A stretch of DNA of 64,000 nt from Ornithinibacillus caprae. GTDB lineage: Bacteria; Bacillota; Bacilli; Bacillales; Amphibacillaceae. Of this stretch, positions 46,349-54,669 are shown piece by piece. The DNA is taken from contig NZ_WOCA01000001.1 in assembly GCF_009728145.1 (NCBI RefSeq), forward strand, positions 1 through 64,000, written 5' to 3'. The position numbers and the translations under genes are program-made. Below the pieces are notes generated by a model that was given only the letters and a program-made list of their open reading frames with translations, ran no database searches and was not told where the DNA came from. How positions within the stretch are numbered: position 1 is the stretch's first letter; each line of letters starts with the position of its first letter.

Positions 46349-46660
46349 AGAACTATAAAATTTCTTCACATTATAGAAATTGTTTTGAGTAATTACCTTT
46401 CAAAGTACTTTGGGAAATAAAGCGACTTTTGAAGAAGGAATACTGGGTATGCCAAATACGGGGAAATATTATAGTAAATTAATAAGTTTTGAAATGCTAA
46501 TATTTTGCTTACGCAATTTAGAACGTTAAATTACGTTAAAGATGTTACAAATTGGAAATATACAAAACCTTGATTTAACGCATTCTTGTCGCTCAATATA
46601 TAAAATGTTACTGCATTTCACCTTATGGGCTGCTTGATGTAACAGAAGTAGAAAATAAAC
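46349..46660. other. Intergenic stretch before the IS66-type element
   Basis: No gene, RNA or clear repeat was found in these 312 bases. Confidence 0.4.
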
Positions 46661-46743
46661 GTAAGCGTCAAATAGTCCCCACGTTTATATGATAATCTAT
46701 TCATTCGATAATCTTCTTAGAAAAAGTTTCGGGAGGTTATGCA

Positions 46744-47061
46744 ATGACGAAAGCTCAAAAAAGAATAGAATGGAAAGCAAGATTTGATGCCTGGAAAGCC
46801 AGTGGCTTGAGTGTTGCTGAATGGTGCCGGGTAGAAGGTGTTAAAGATCATCAGATGTATTACTGGATTCGTAGATTTGAAGATGAGATAGATTCTGAAT
46901 CAGAAGTACAGTGGCTTGCGGTAGACATGCAAAGTGAGACAACAGGCCATATAAGTGATCAATCCGTTTTTATACATGTCGGTCAACTTTCTATTGAAGT
47001 GCGCCCAGGTACTAATATGGCATTACTTTCCGATGTAGTGCATGTGCTGCATAAACAATGA
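46744..47061 (+). CDS. tnpA: IS66-family accessory protein TnpA (HTH)
   Basis: A 105-aa helix-turn-helix protein, the first gene of IS66-family elements. The segment WKASGLSVAEWCRVEGVKDHQMYYWIRRFE is the typical DNA-binding start. It is intact, has a CGGGAGGTTATGCA ribosome site, and overlaps tnpB by 4 bp (ATGA). It is likely needed for transposition together with TnpB and TnpC. Confidence 0.88.
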   Translation: MTKAQKRIEWKARFDAWKASGLSVAEWCRVEGVKDHQMYYWIRRFEDEIDSESEVQWLAVDMQSETTGHISDQSVFIHVGQLSIEVRPGTNMALLSDVVHVLHKQ

Positions 47062-47426
47062 TAATTAATACACGATACGAACGTGTTCATTTAGCGCGAG
47101 GCAGTACAGATCTTCGCAAATCTATAGATGGTCTGGCAGTCATTGTAAAGGAATGTTTCAACCTTGATCCATTTTCTCCTTGCTTATTTGTCTTCTGTAA
47201 TCGGAAGCGAGATAAGCTTAAAATCCTTCAGTGGGAGCACAATGGGGTTTGGTTGCATTACCGCAGATTAGAACGTAGTACCTTTCAATGGCCATCTGCG
47301 GAGGACCAAGCACCAATGGATATCAGTCCTCGCCAACTGCGTTGGCTGTTAGATGGGCTGCCTATTGACCAAAAACAAGCACACCGGGTTCTTTTTCGGT
47401 GTGCCCGGCATGGGTACAGACTCTAG
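47058..47426 (+). CDS. tnpB: IS66-family TnpB, C terminus altered by the group II intron
   Basis: A 122-aa TnpB (IS66 Orf2) protein. The core is typical: LARGSTDLRKSIDGLAVIVKE, LFVFCNRKRDKLKILQWEHNGVWLHYRRLE and RQLRWLLDGL. The last nine codons or so (after about 47398) come from the 5' end of the group II intron, so the natural end is replaced unless the intron splices. The essential core is complete. Confidence 0.85.
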   Translation: MIINTRYERVHLARGSTDLRKSIDGLAVIVKECFNLDPFSPCLFVFCNRKRDKLKILQWEHNGVWLHYRRLERSTFQWPSAEDQAPMDISPRQLRWLLDGLPIDQKQAHRVLFRCARHGYRL

Positions 47427-49285
47427 GGTGAAAGTTCGAACAGTGAAGGCAGTAGTAGCTGTAGCTTAAGACAAGGTCATGAAGGGTGACCTCCATGGCT
47501 GAAGGCAGTCGGCGGCAAACTTCTGCTCCGAGGGACACGAATCTCATACAAGGCTAGGTGGCACTGGATGAGTCTGCCGAACAAGACAAAGTCCTTACTG
47601 CCGAAGATGTCACAGAGTAAATGAGGCGGAGACATGGAAGGAAAGTCTGTACTCTTACCCGGGGAGAATCTGTCGGCACGCCGTGCCTACACGGTAAGCG
47701 TACTCGAAACGGGTGCGTTGAACGACAGACGTCAGCAGAGGTCATAGTACTTAATAGCTTAAGATGTTAGGGAAGGACTGAACCAATTATGGAGAGTCAC
47801 GCCTTGGCGTACATACCATTCATTGAAACAGAAAACGTTAGATGCCTCATCTAGTGGAGGAAGTAATGAATGTACTGGGGACATTAGAGAGGGTGGAGAA
47901 TATGTATGACACAAGAAGGAAAGGGACTTACGCAGGAGGAAATATCGATGTTAATGAAACGAGTCGTCTCAAATGAAAATGTCTTACTTGCCGAAAAGCG
48001 AGTAAGGAAAAACAAAGGAAGCCACGGAGTGGATGGCATGGACGTAAAATCCCTACGACCTTACCTTCACGAGAACTGGGTCCTAATAAGACAACAGTTA
48101 CTAGAGGGCACCTATCAACCTCAACCCGTTCGCCGAGTCGAAATCCCAAAAACCAGGTGGTGGGAAGAGAAAATTAGGAATCCCAACAGTAACGGACCGT
48201 TTTATTCAACAGGCAATCTCTCAAGTTTTAACAAAAGTATACGATCCCACCTTTTCGGAATGTAGCTATGGATTCCGTCCAAAAAGACGAGCACATGATG
48301 CAGTCAATAAAGCACGCAACTACATTAAGGAAGGTTACCGATGGGTAGTCGATATGGACTTAGAGAAGTTCTTTGATAAAGTTCATCATGACCGATTGAT
48401 GTCGACGCTCAATAAACGCATACAAGACCCAAAACTATTGCGACTCATCCGCCGTTATCTCCAAGCAGGAGTATTAGAGCAGGGACTTGTCAGCCAAATA
48501 CCGAAGGGACTCCGCAAGGAGGTCCTTTGAACCCATTACTATCTAACATTGCGTTGGATGAATTGGACAAAGAATTAGAGAAACGTGGACACAAGTTTGT
48601 TCGTTATGCAGATGATTGTAATATCTATGTGCGGTCGAAAAGAGCGGGCGAAAGGGTAATGAAAGCAATAACTAACTTTATCGAGAAGAAGTTAAAACTA
48701 AAGGTCAACCGTGAGAAGAGTGCGGTAGATCGACCTTGGAAACGAAAGTTTCTGGGGTTTAGTTTTACTTCGAACAAGAAACATCCTAAGGTCAGATTAT
48801 CGAAAACATCAATACAGAGGTTTAAGGCAAGGGTTAGGGAAATAACTTCTAGGAAGAAATTTATGAAGATGGAAGATCGAATCCGTAAACTTAATCAGTA
48901 TCTTGTTGGTTGGATAGGATACTACCAACTTATAGATACAACAACTGTATTAAAGAATCTTGAGGGATGGTTAACTCGTAGGTTGAGAATTATTCTGTGG
49001 AAAGAATGGAAGAATCCTCGGACGAGAGTCCGAAATCTCACCAAACTAGGCGGGGGAGGAAAATCCTATGAATGGGGAAACTCTCGTAAAGGATACTGGC
49101 GAGTAGCCAAAAGTCCAATTCTACACAAAACCCTTGGTACCGCCTATTGGCGAAAACAAGGGCTAAAGAGTTTAACTTTGAGATATGAAATTCTACGTTC
49201 GACATAATCTGGAACCGCCGTATACGGAACCGTACGTACGGTGGTCTGAGGGGGAAGGAGGTTAGTCACCTCCCCCTATCTCAAT
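47399..49285 (+). mobile_element. Group II intron inserted at the tnpB-tnpC junction
   Basis: The 5' end GTGTGCCCGG matches the GTGYG start of group II introns. About 500 nt of structured non-coding RNA precede a reverse transcriptase/maturase gene. The 3' end has a domain V candidate (about 49212-49246, arms accgccgta / tacggtggt) and a domain VI hairpin (about 49248-49280), and ends ...CAAT. A 7-bp hairpin (cacaccg / cggtgtg) spans the 5' junction. The maturase has no HNH endonuclease, as in class C or D introns. Ends are estimated to within a few bases. Confidence 0.85.
47906..49207 (+). pseudogene. ltrA: Group II intron reverse transcriptase/maturase, two frameshifts
   Basis: Three pieces in three frames make one maturase of about 433 aa. 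The first runs to VEIPK and shifts at an A-run (48148-48152; five A where four restore the frame). The second holds RKLGIPTVTDRFIQQAISQ and VVDMDLEKFFDKVHHDRL and shifts near 48496-48498 (three A where four restore the frame). The third holds EGTPQGGPLNPLLSNI, the catalytic YADD, and the X domain, ending YWRKQGLKSLTLRYEIL. Both shifts lie in A homopolymers and cancel out, so a sequencing fault or programmed slippage are alternatives to real decay. Confidence 0.85.
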
Positions 49286-49297
49286 TATACTAATTTT

Positions 49298-50116
49298 ATG
49301 GAAAATAATGCGCAAACAACTCAAGACACAATTGAATATTACAAAGAGCGCAATGAAAAGCTTGAAATGGAAAAGGAAGCATTGGAGGCAAAACTAAAGT
49401 GGTATGAGGAGCAATTACGTCTAAGCCAACAACGGAGATTTGGTTCTTCCAGTGAGAAAACCAATCCCGACCAACTATCCCTTTTCAATGAAGCTGAGGA
49501 TACGGCAGATTCAACTGTGGAAGAGCCAACAGTTGAAACGATTACATATAAACGCAAAAAACAGCGCGGAGAACGTAAACAAAAACTTGAAAACCTGCCT
49601 ACAGAGACGATTGAATATCGTTTATCTGAAGAGGAACAGATTTGTTCGTGCTGCGGTGGTTCACTCCACGAAATGAGCATGGAAGTGCGTAAAGAATTGA
49701 AAGTTATACCGGCCGAAGTAAAAGTCGTAGAGTATGTTCGACACGTCTATAGCTGCCGTCATTGCGAACGCAATGAAATCGAAACACCTATTAAAACAGC
49801 GTCAATGCCAACTCCTGTATTTCCAGGCAGTTTGGCATCTCCATCAGCAATAGCATATACGGTGTCGTAGAAGTATGTAGAAAGCATGCCCCTGTACCGG
49901 CAGGAAAAGCAGCTGAAACGCTTGGGCGTATTTATCCCGCGTCAAACATTAGCTAACTGGATTATGCATGGCGCGAATGCTTGGCTTCAGTTGATTTGCA
50001 ATGCGATGTACAGGCATCTCTTACAACATGATATCCTGCATGCAAACGAGACATCATTGCAGGTTCGGAAAGAACCTTTTTGGTCCCAATTTGGTCCCAA
50101 TTTGGCCCCAAATTAG
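49298..50116 (+). pseudogene. tnpC: IS66-family transposase TnpC, nonsense codon and 3' truncation
   Basis: The N-terminal half (coiled-coil start, then a zinc-finger-like CSCCGG...CRHCE segment) reads well to a TAG at 49868-49870. In relatives this position is a Gln (VSQKYVE), so one C-to-T change made the stop. The frame continues with KYVESMPLYRQEKQLKRLGVFIPRQTLANW up to HANETSLQV, where the family's catalytic HADET has Asp changed to Asn. Similarity ends at about 50080, followed by three 11-bp repeats. The DDE domain is thus mostly missing and the gene is dead. Confidence 0.85.
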
Positions 50117-50136
50117 TGCATTAACTTGCATTAATT
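50080..50136 (+). repeat. Short tandem repeats at the broken end of tnpC
   Basis: Three 11-bp units (ttggtcccaat, ttggtcccaat, ttggccccaaa; 50080-50112) are followed by two 10-bp units (tgcattaact, tgcattaatt; 50117-50136). They sit exactly where similarity to TnpC ends. Confidence 0.75.
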
Positions 50137-50152
50137 TGCAAACTGAATAAAA

Positions 50153-50198
50153 ATAAAAAACCCCTTAAAACGTTGATATAACAACATTTCAAGGGGTT
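50153..50198 (-). terminator. rpsD terminator
   Basis: A 17-bp stem (aaccccttaaaacgttg / caacatttcaaggggtt, with two G-T-type positions); the minus strand continues TTTTTTATTTTT. Confidence 0.92.
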
Positions 50199-50226
50199 GT
50201 GTGTGTTATCCTGCAAATAATGCAGA

Positions 50227-50829
50227 TTAACGAGAGTAGAACTCAACGATAAGTTGTTCTGAAATTTCAGCTGGAAGTTCAGAACGCTCTGGTAAACGAG
50301 TGAAAGTTCCTTCTAAGTTGTTTTCATCGAATGATACATAATCAGGAACAAAGTTGTTTACTTCGATTGCTTCTTTAATGATATCTAGATTTTTAGACTT
50401 TTCACGAACACCAATAGATTGACCTGGCTTTACAAGGTAAGATGGGATATCAACACGTGAACCATCAACTGTAATATGACCATGGTTTACTAACTGACGA
50501 GCTTGTCTGCGAGTACGAGCAAGACCTAAACGGTAAACTAGGTTATCAAGGCGAGATTCAAGAAGAATCATGAAGTTTTCACCATGAACACCTTTCATTT
50601 TACCAGCTTTATCAAATAGGTTACGGAATTGACGTTCGTTCAATCCGTACATAAAGCGTAGTTTTTGTTTTTCTTGCAATTGTAAACCATACTCAGACAT
50701 CTTTCTGCGTTGGTTTGCTCCATGTTGCCCAGGAGCATATGGGCGTTTATCTAGCTCTTTGCCAGTTCCAGTTAATGAAATGCCAAGACGACGTGATTTT
50801 TTCCATACAGATCCAGTATATCGTGCCAT
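50227..50829 (-). CDS. rpsD: 30S ribosomal protein S4
   Basis: Ribosomal protein S4, 200 aa, the bacillar length. It starts [19 protein letters not shown] and carries the S4 RNA-binding fold ([33 protein letters not shown]). S4 is a primary 16S rRNA-binding protein and in bacilli represses its own gene through the mRNA leader. A near-perfect ribosome site (AAAGGAGGAAAT) precedes the ATG. Confidence 0.97.
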   Translation of the reverse strand: MARYTGSVWKKSRRLGISLTGTGKELDKRPYAPGQHGANQRRKMSEYGLQLQEKQKLRFMYGLNERQFRNLFDKAGKMKGVHGENFMILLESRLDNLVYRLGLARTRRQARQLVNHGHITVDGSRVDIPSYLVKPGQSIGVREKSKNLDIIKEAIEVNNFVPDYVSFDENNLEGTFTRLPERSELPAEISEQLIVEFYSR

Positions 50830-50834
50830 AGGAC

Positions 50835-51012
50835 ATTTCCTCCTTTTATTTTATTTGCATAAAATAAAACTCGACCGTGACTCCTCCGATGTCCATTATG
50901 TATTCATGTACCATCGCTCCAGCAGCAGAGAGTTACACGATACACCTCTTTAAAAGAGGTACATAATGGGGGCATGCGGTGATTCACATAGGCTACCTTA
51001 TTATTTTACACA
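50835..51012 (-). promoter_or_regulatory. rpsD leader, probable S4 autoregulatory RNA
   Basis: About 180 nt lie between the expected transcription start and the rpsD ribosome site. They are rich in short complementary segments, including tacctcttt / aaagaggt, and have no reading frame. In B. subtilis S4 binds such a leader to repress translation. The pseudoknot itself was not verified here. Confidence 0.55.
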
Positions 51013-51018
51013 TAGACT

Positions 51019-51047
51019 AGTATATAAGTTATACAGATGTAAGTCAA
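51019..51047 (-). promoter_or_regulatory. Sigma-A promoter of rpsD
   Basis: On the minus strand TTGACT and TATACT are separated by exactly 17 bp, both one mismatch from consensus. The start would be near 51012. Confidence 0.78.
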
Positions 51048-51228
51048 TGATTTTCTTAGATATTCCTGTATTTTACTATAATCACCTAGCTAAGATTAGT
51101 TTTTCCATATTTAGTGGAATATAGTATGTAAATTTTCCAAAACTTCTGTATTGGGATAGGAAATATATCATTCTTATTATATAATATAAAAGTAATAGTT
51201 AGAAATTCCTATAATAGGTGATATATAT
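51048..51228. other. Divergent intergenic stretch between rpsD and dgcP
   Basis: AT-rich, with no gene or RNA recognised. It must contain the dgcP promoter, but no element stood out. Confidence 0.4.
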
Positions 51229-53121
51229 ATGAAAAGATTTCAAAATCTAGCGGAAAAAATAAGAAGTAGTTATTTTACATTACTTACAGATACCCATGAT
51301 GAAAAAGAGTGGATATTTTATACAGAATTAACAAGTTTGTTAGAGCGTTTATTAAACGTTTCTTATATTGGTTTTTATAAATATAATCATTGGAATAATT
51401 CATTCTTATTAATGAATGAAAAGAACAATTATATAAAAGTCGAGATAAATGATCATGATCATTATTACAAAGAAGCTATGATGAATAATACCTGTCAAAC
51501 CTTTCATCAAGATCATGATATCATAAAAACAAAGGATCTTTCGCTTACATATGCTACGATTCCATTACAACCTAAAATTGGGCCAGTATGTTTTTTACTA
51601 ATACAAAACGATGCTACGAGTCAGCTTCAAGATGATGTTTTACCAATTATAAAGACGGAAACAGAAAAAGTCCTTAATATAATAAATGACATGAATATTA
51701 TGGGGGAGAGGGAAAAGAAGGAACAATTTTTACTGGAACGTACATCCCAATTTTTTTCTACTAGTGATAAAAACAAAATTTTGAAAGAGATCTTAGAATC
51801 CATTAAAAAGATATATCCAACATTTTCACATTATTTATTGCTATCGCAAGATTATGATCATAATTCTTCCTTACCTATTAAGGCATTGGAGTATAGTGAT
51901 GATTCTACCAAACGAGTAAGTTCCCAAGCTTTTATCAGTGGCGAAATTCAAATAGAAGATCGTTTGTTAGACAAAAAAACGTATATGTATGCTCCCTTGA
52001 AAGGGAAGCAAGGGATATACGGCGTGTTACAAATCATTACTCCATCTATAGTAGAATTTCCAGATTTTGATATTGAATTTATTAAAAGGTTTGCTGATAC
52101 TGCTGGAAAAGCAATAGAAAATGTCACGTTATATCAAGACTCAAAGCATTTAGTGGCGGATTTAAAACTAATTAACGAAATCACACACCAATTAAATTCA
52201 AATTTGAATTTAAGGGAAATCACGAAAGTAGTAAAAAATCAGATTATTAATATTTGTCATGCGTCACAGCTAGGATTTATTTATGTTAATAAAGAAAATA
52301 ATCATAGCTTTGAGGTTCTAGATGGAAGTACGTCTTATTTTGAAAGTATTGAAGGTCGGTCATTATTTAAATACTTATGGGATCAGTTGCTGAAGACCAA
52401 GGATGCAATTTTTGCAGGAGAATTCCAAAGTGAATTAAACATTCCTTATCGTTCAGTTATGGCTGTTCCCATGCAACATTCTGGAACGATAACTGGTATC
52501 GTTATTATTTTGCATGAACAACCTTACTTCTTTTCGTTTGATAATTTTAAATTTATCCAGTCTTTAGTACAACACTCAACACTAGCATTAGCGAATACCA
52601 TTTTAAAAGAACAATTAGAAAAAGCTGTCCATACAGATTATTTAACAAAGCTATATGCTAGAAGTTATTTAGATGAGAAAATTCGCGATCATATGGAAAC
52701 TGGTGAGATGGGTACACTGATCTTATTTGATATTGATGATTTTAAAAAGGTCAATGATACACATGGACATTATATTGGCGATGAGGTTATAAAACAAATT
52801 GCAGAAATTATTTTAACGAATATTGAAGATGAGGATGTAGCAGCAAGATGGGGAGGAGAGGAATTAGCGATATATTTACCAAATACAACTTTAAATGATG
52901 GCGTACAGATCGCAGGAGTCATTAGTAAACAAGTAGCAAATTTTACTTCACCGTCCGTCACACTTTCAGCAGGTGTTTCTTCATGGTCAAACAAAAGTAA
53001 CGATACTGCTAAGAGATTCTTTGTCCGTGCAGATAAGGCGTTGTATGAGGCAAAAAGTTATGGAAAGAATTGTGTAGTTAAGAAAAGCCAAGATGAAGAA
53101 GAACCAGTAATACATGAGTAA
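51229..53121 (+). CDS. dgcP: GAF-GGDEF diguanylate cyclase, DgcP/YtrP type
   Basis: A 630-aa cytosolic protein. Three GAF-like sensory segments cover about residues 20-450. The GGDEF domain follows at about 465-620. The catalytic signature reads RWGGEEL (about 539-545), an active-type GG-E-E variant, and DIDDFKKVNDTHGHYIGDE is the metal- and GTP-binding loop. It therefore probably makes cyclic di-GMP. The placement between rpsD and ytsP matches ytrP (dgcP) of B. subtilis. The ligand of the GAF domains is unknown. The ATG follows AATAGGTGATATATAT. Confidence 0.88.
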   Translation: MKRFQNLAEKIRSSYFTLLTDTHDEKEWIFYTELTSLLERLLNVSYIGFYKYNHWNNSFLLMNEKNNYIKVEINDHDHYYKEAMMNNTCQTFHQDHDIIKTKDLSLTYATIPLQPKIGPVCFLLIQNDATSQLQDDVLPIIKTETEKVLNIINDMNIMGEREKKEQFLLERTSQFFSTSDKNKILKEILESIKKIYPTFSHYLLLSQDYDHNSSLPIKALEYSDDSTKRVSSQAFISGEIQIEDRLLDKKTYMYAPLKGKQGIYGVLQIITPSIVEFPDFDIEFIKRFADTAGKAIENVTLYQDSKHLVADLKLINEITHQLNSNLNLREITKVVKNQIINICHASQLGFIYVNKENNHSFEVLDGSTSYFESIEGRSLFKYLWDQLLKTKDAIFAGEFQSELNIPYRSVMAVPMQHSGTITGIVIILHEQPYFFSFDNFKFIQSLVQHSTLALANTILKEQLEKAVHTDYLTKLYARSYLDEKIRDHMETGEMGTLILFDIDDFKKVNDTHGHYIGDEVIKQIAEIILTNIEDEDVAARWGGEELAIYLPNTTLNDGVQIAGVISKQVANFTSPSVTLSAGVSSWSNKSNDTAKRFFVRADKALYEAKSYGKNCVVKKSQDEEEPVIHE

Positions 53122-53146
53122 AGGCGGTTAATTTAGCCGCCTCGGA

Positions 53147-53626
53147 TTAAAGAAATTTTATTAATGCTTGAACATATTTTTCTAAGTAAAGCTGATCTGT
53201 TTCATCAAAACGACTTAGTTTTGGACTATCAATATCAAGTACGCCAAACGGTTCATCTTGTATAACGATGGGCACAACTATTTCTGACTGACTAGCACTA
53301 TCACAAGCTATATGTCCCGGAAAGTTATGAACATTTTCAATTCGTTGCGTAGCTTGCTCTTTTATTGCTGTCCCACAAACACCTCTACCATACGGGATTC
53401 GAATACAAGCAGGTAAACCTTGGAATGGACCGAGTACTAACTGATCGTTTTTCCATAAATAAAAACCAACCCAGTTAACGTCATCTAAAAATTGATTGAG
53501 TAATGCAGCTGCATTGGAAAGATTGGCAACTGTGTCGTTCTCTCCTTCTAATAAAGAAGTTAATTGCTTGATTAGTAATTCATAATCCTGGACTTTATTT
53601 CCAGAATAGCCTGTTGTTTGAAACAT
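53147..53626 (-). CDS. ytsP: Free methionine-(R)-sulfoxide reductase, YtsP (GAF domain)
   Basis: A 159-aa single-GAF-domain enzyme of the fRMsr family, which repairs oxidised free methionine. The catalytic Cys residues are present in LPACIRIPYGRGVCGTAI and HIACDSASQSEI. These, with the length and the ytrP-ytsP neighbourhood, support the assignment. It is convergent with dgcP and divergent from refZ. AGAGAGGGATACGT precedes the ATG. Confidence 0.9.
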   Translation of the reverse strand: MFQTTGYSGNKVQDYELLIKQLTSLLEGENDTVANLSNAAALLNQFLDDVNWVGFYLWKNDQLVLGPFQGLPACIRIPYGRGVCGTAIKEQATQRIENVHNFPGHIACDSASQSEIVVPIVIQDEPFGVLDIDSPKLSRFDETDQLYLEKYVQALIKFL

Positions 53627-53651
53627 ACGTATCCCTCTCTATCAATTATAT

Positions 53652-53712
53652 TTCGACAAAAATGCAGAGATTTGTCGATGAAAAAATGCAGGATATTTGT
53701 CATCTTTGTCGT
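53652..53712 (+). promoter_or_regulatory. Spo0A-box-like sites upstream of refZ
   Basis: Three sites resemble the Spo0A box TGTCGAA: TTCGACA at 53652-53658 (exact, reverse), TGTCGAT at 53673-53679, and TGTCGTA at 53707-53713. The first two also form an inverted repeat (tcgacaaa / tttgtcga). A direct repeat aaaatgcag...tttgtc occurs at about 53660 and 53683. RefZ of B. subtilis is made under Spo0A control early in sporulation. Confidence 0.5.
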
Positions 53713-53775
53713 ATTTAAGATATAGATGGGTAATCCATATTCAACATCAAAACTCATGACTAGGAGTTGAAAAAT

Positions 53776-54390
53776 ATGAAAAACAATCCTACAAAAGAAA
53801 AAGTTATTAATGCAGCTTCTAGATTATTTTTTCAGAAAGGTTTTCATGGAACATCGGTCCGAGATATTGCAGAAGCAGCCTCTGTGAATGTTTCCTTAAT
53901 AAGTTATTACTTCAAAGGTAAACAAGGATTGTTAGAATATGCAGTAACCCATTACTATGAAGCTTATTTGGAAACAATGGAAGAAACCTTGCAGCATTCA
54001 GAGTCGATGTCACCGTTAGAAAAGGTGAAAAAATTAATATACTCCATTATACAGTACAAACAAAGTAACCTCCAACTTTCTTGTTTTATCCACCGAGAGT
54101 TATCTTTGGATTCTGTATTTGTAAGGGAGATGGCTGTTACTTATTTAGCAAAGGAAAATTATTTAATAAGGCTGGCTTTTATGGATGCGATTAAAGATGA
54201 AAAGAAAAACAATTTAGACCGTCAGTTCTTATTAATGCAATTGAAGGGCATGTTAGTAACACCTTATATTTTACATAATGAATGGAAGGACCAAGTGATT
54301 GGGGATTATTCCCATACACAATTTATAAATAAATATGTCCAAACAATTCATAACTGGATAGATTATGTAGTACACCAAGATAGCGCATAA
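53776..54390 (+). CDS. refZ: TetR-type regulator RefZ (YttP)
   Basis: A TetR-family DNA-binding protein, 204 aa. The N-terminal helix-turn-helix is VINAASRLFFQKGFHGTSVRDIAEAASVNVSLISYYFKGKQGLLEY. In B. subtilis RefZ binds near the origin and times Z-ring placement during sporulation. I chose the ATG at 53776 because TAGGAG lies 9 bases upstream; the frame opens at 53767. It lies just before ezrA; the hisJ gene found between them in B. subtilis is absent. Confidence 0.85.
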   Translation: MKNNPTKEKVINAASRLFFQKGFHGTSVRDIAEAASVNVSLISYYFKGKQGLLEYAVTHYYEAYLETMEETLQHSESMSPLEKVKKLIYSIIQYKQSNLQLSCFIHRELSLDSVFVREMAVTYLAKENYLIRLAFMDAIKDEKKNNLDRQFLLMQLKGMLVTPYILHNEWKDQVIGDYSHTQFINKYVQTIHNWIDYVVHQDSA

Positions 54391-54669
54391 ATAATCATAA
54401 TTAATATTTAGTTATATTTTTTTGTCATCGTTCCATCTACTGTGTAGTAATTCTACTTCATCTAATCCACTTACGAAATAATGGCTTCGAAACAACACCA
54501 AAAAAATACATATTTCGTCATTTTTATTTGTTTTTTTTAGCCATAAAAGACTTTTACATGGTATCATAGAGATTATAATATTAAAAAGTTAAAATGTGTA
54601 TATTTAAAAAAGTATATTATGAAAAAAAGGATCTTCCTCTTATTTAGGGATTCAGTTAGGGGGCTTTAT
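54391..54669. other. Intergenic stretch upstream of ezrA
   Basis: Very AT-rich. A TATAAT at 54574-54579 with a weak TTTTAC 16 bp ahead could be the ezrA promoter. The ezrA frame is open upstream to 54619, but the start at 54670 is far better supported. Confidence 0.45.

Larger units (their letters stand above)
46661..50115 (+). mobile_element. IS66-family element, right end missing, carrying a group II intron
   Basis: The left end starts GTAAGCGTCA at 46661, as expected for IS66 termini, and is followed by the three-gene set tnpA, tnpB, tnpC. A group II intron (about 47399-49285) interrupts the end of tnpB. tnpC has a nonsense codon and stops after its first ~265 codons. No matching right-end repeat was found before the rpsD terminator, so the element is truncated and probably immobile on its own. 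Confidence 0.82.

Noticed and set aside
40930-50116. Possible recoding of TAG as an amino acid, since two genes contain in-frame TAG
   Set aside because: Both are in decayed or mobile DNA, many normal genes here end in TAG, and no recoding machinery is visible.
54619-54669. An N-terminal extension of ezrA
   Set aside because: A strong ribosome site and the membrane helix start at 54670, giving the usual EzrA length.
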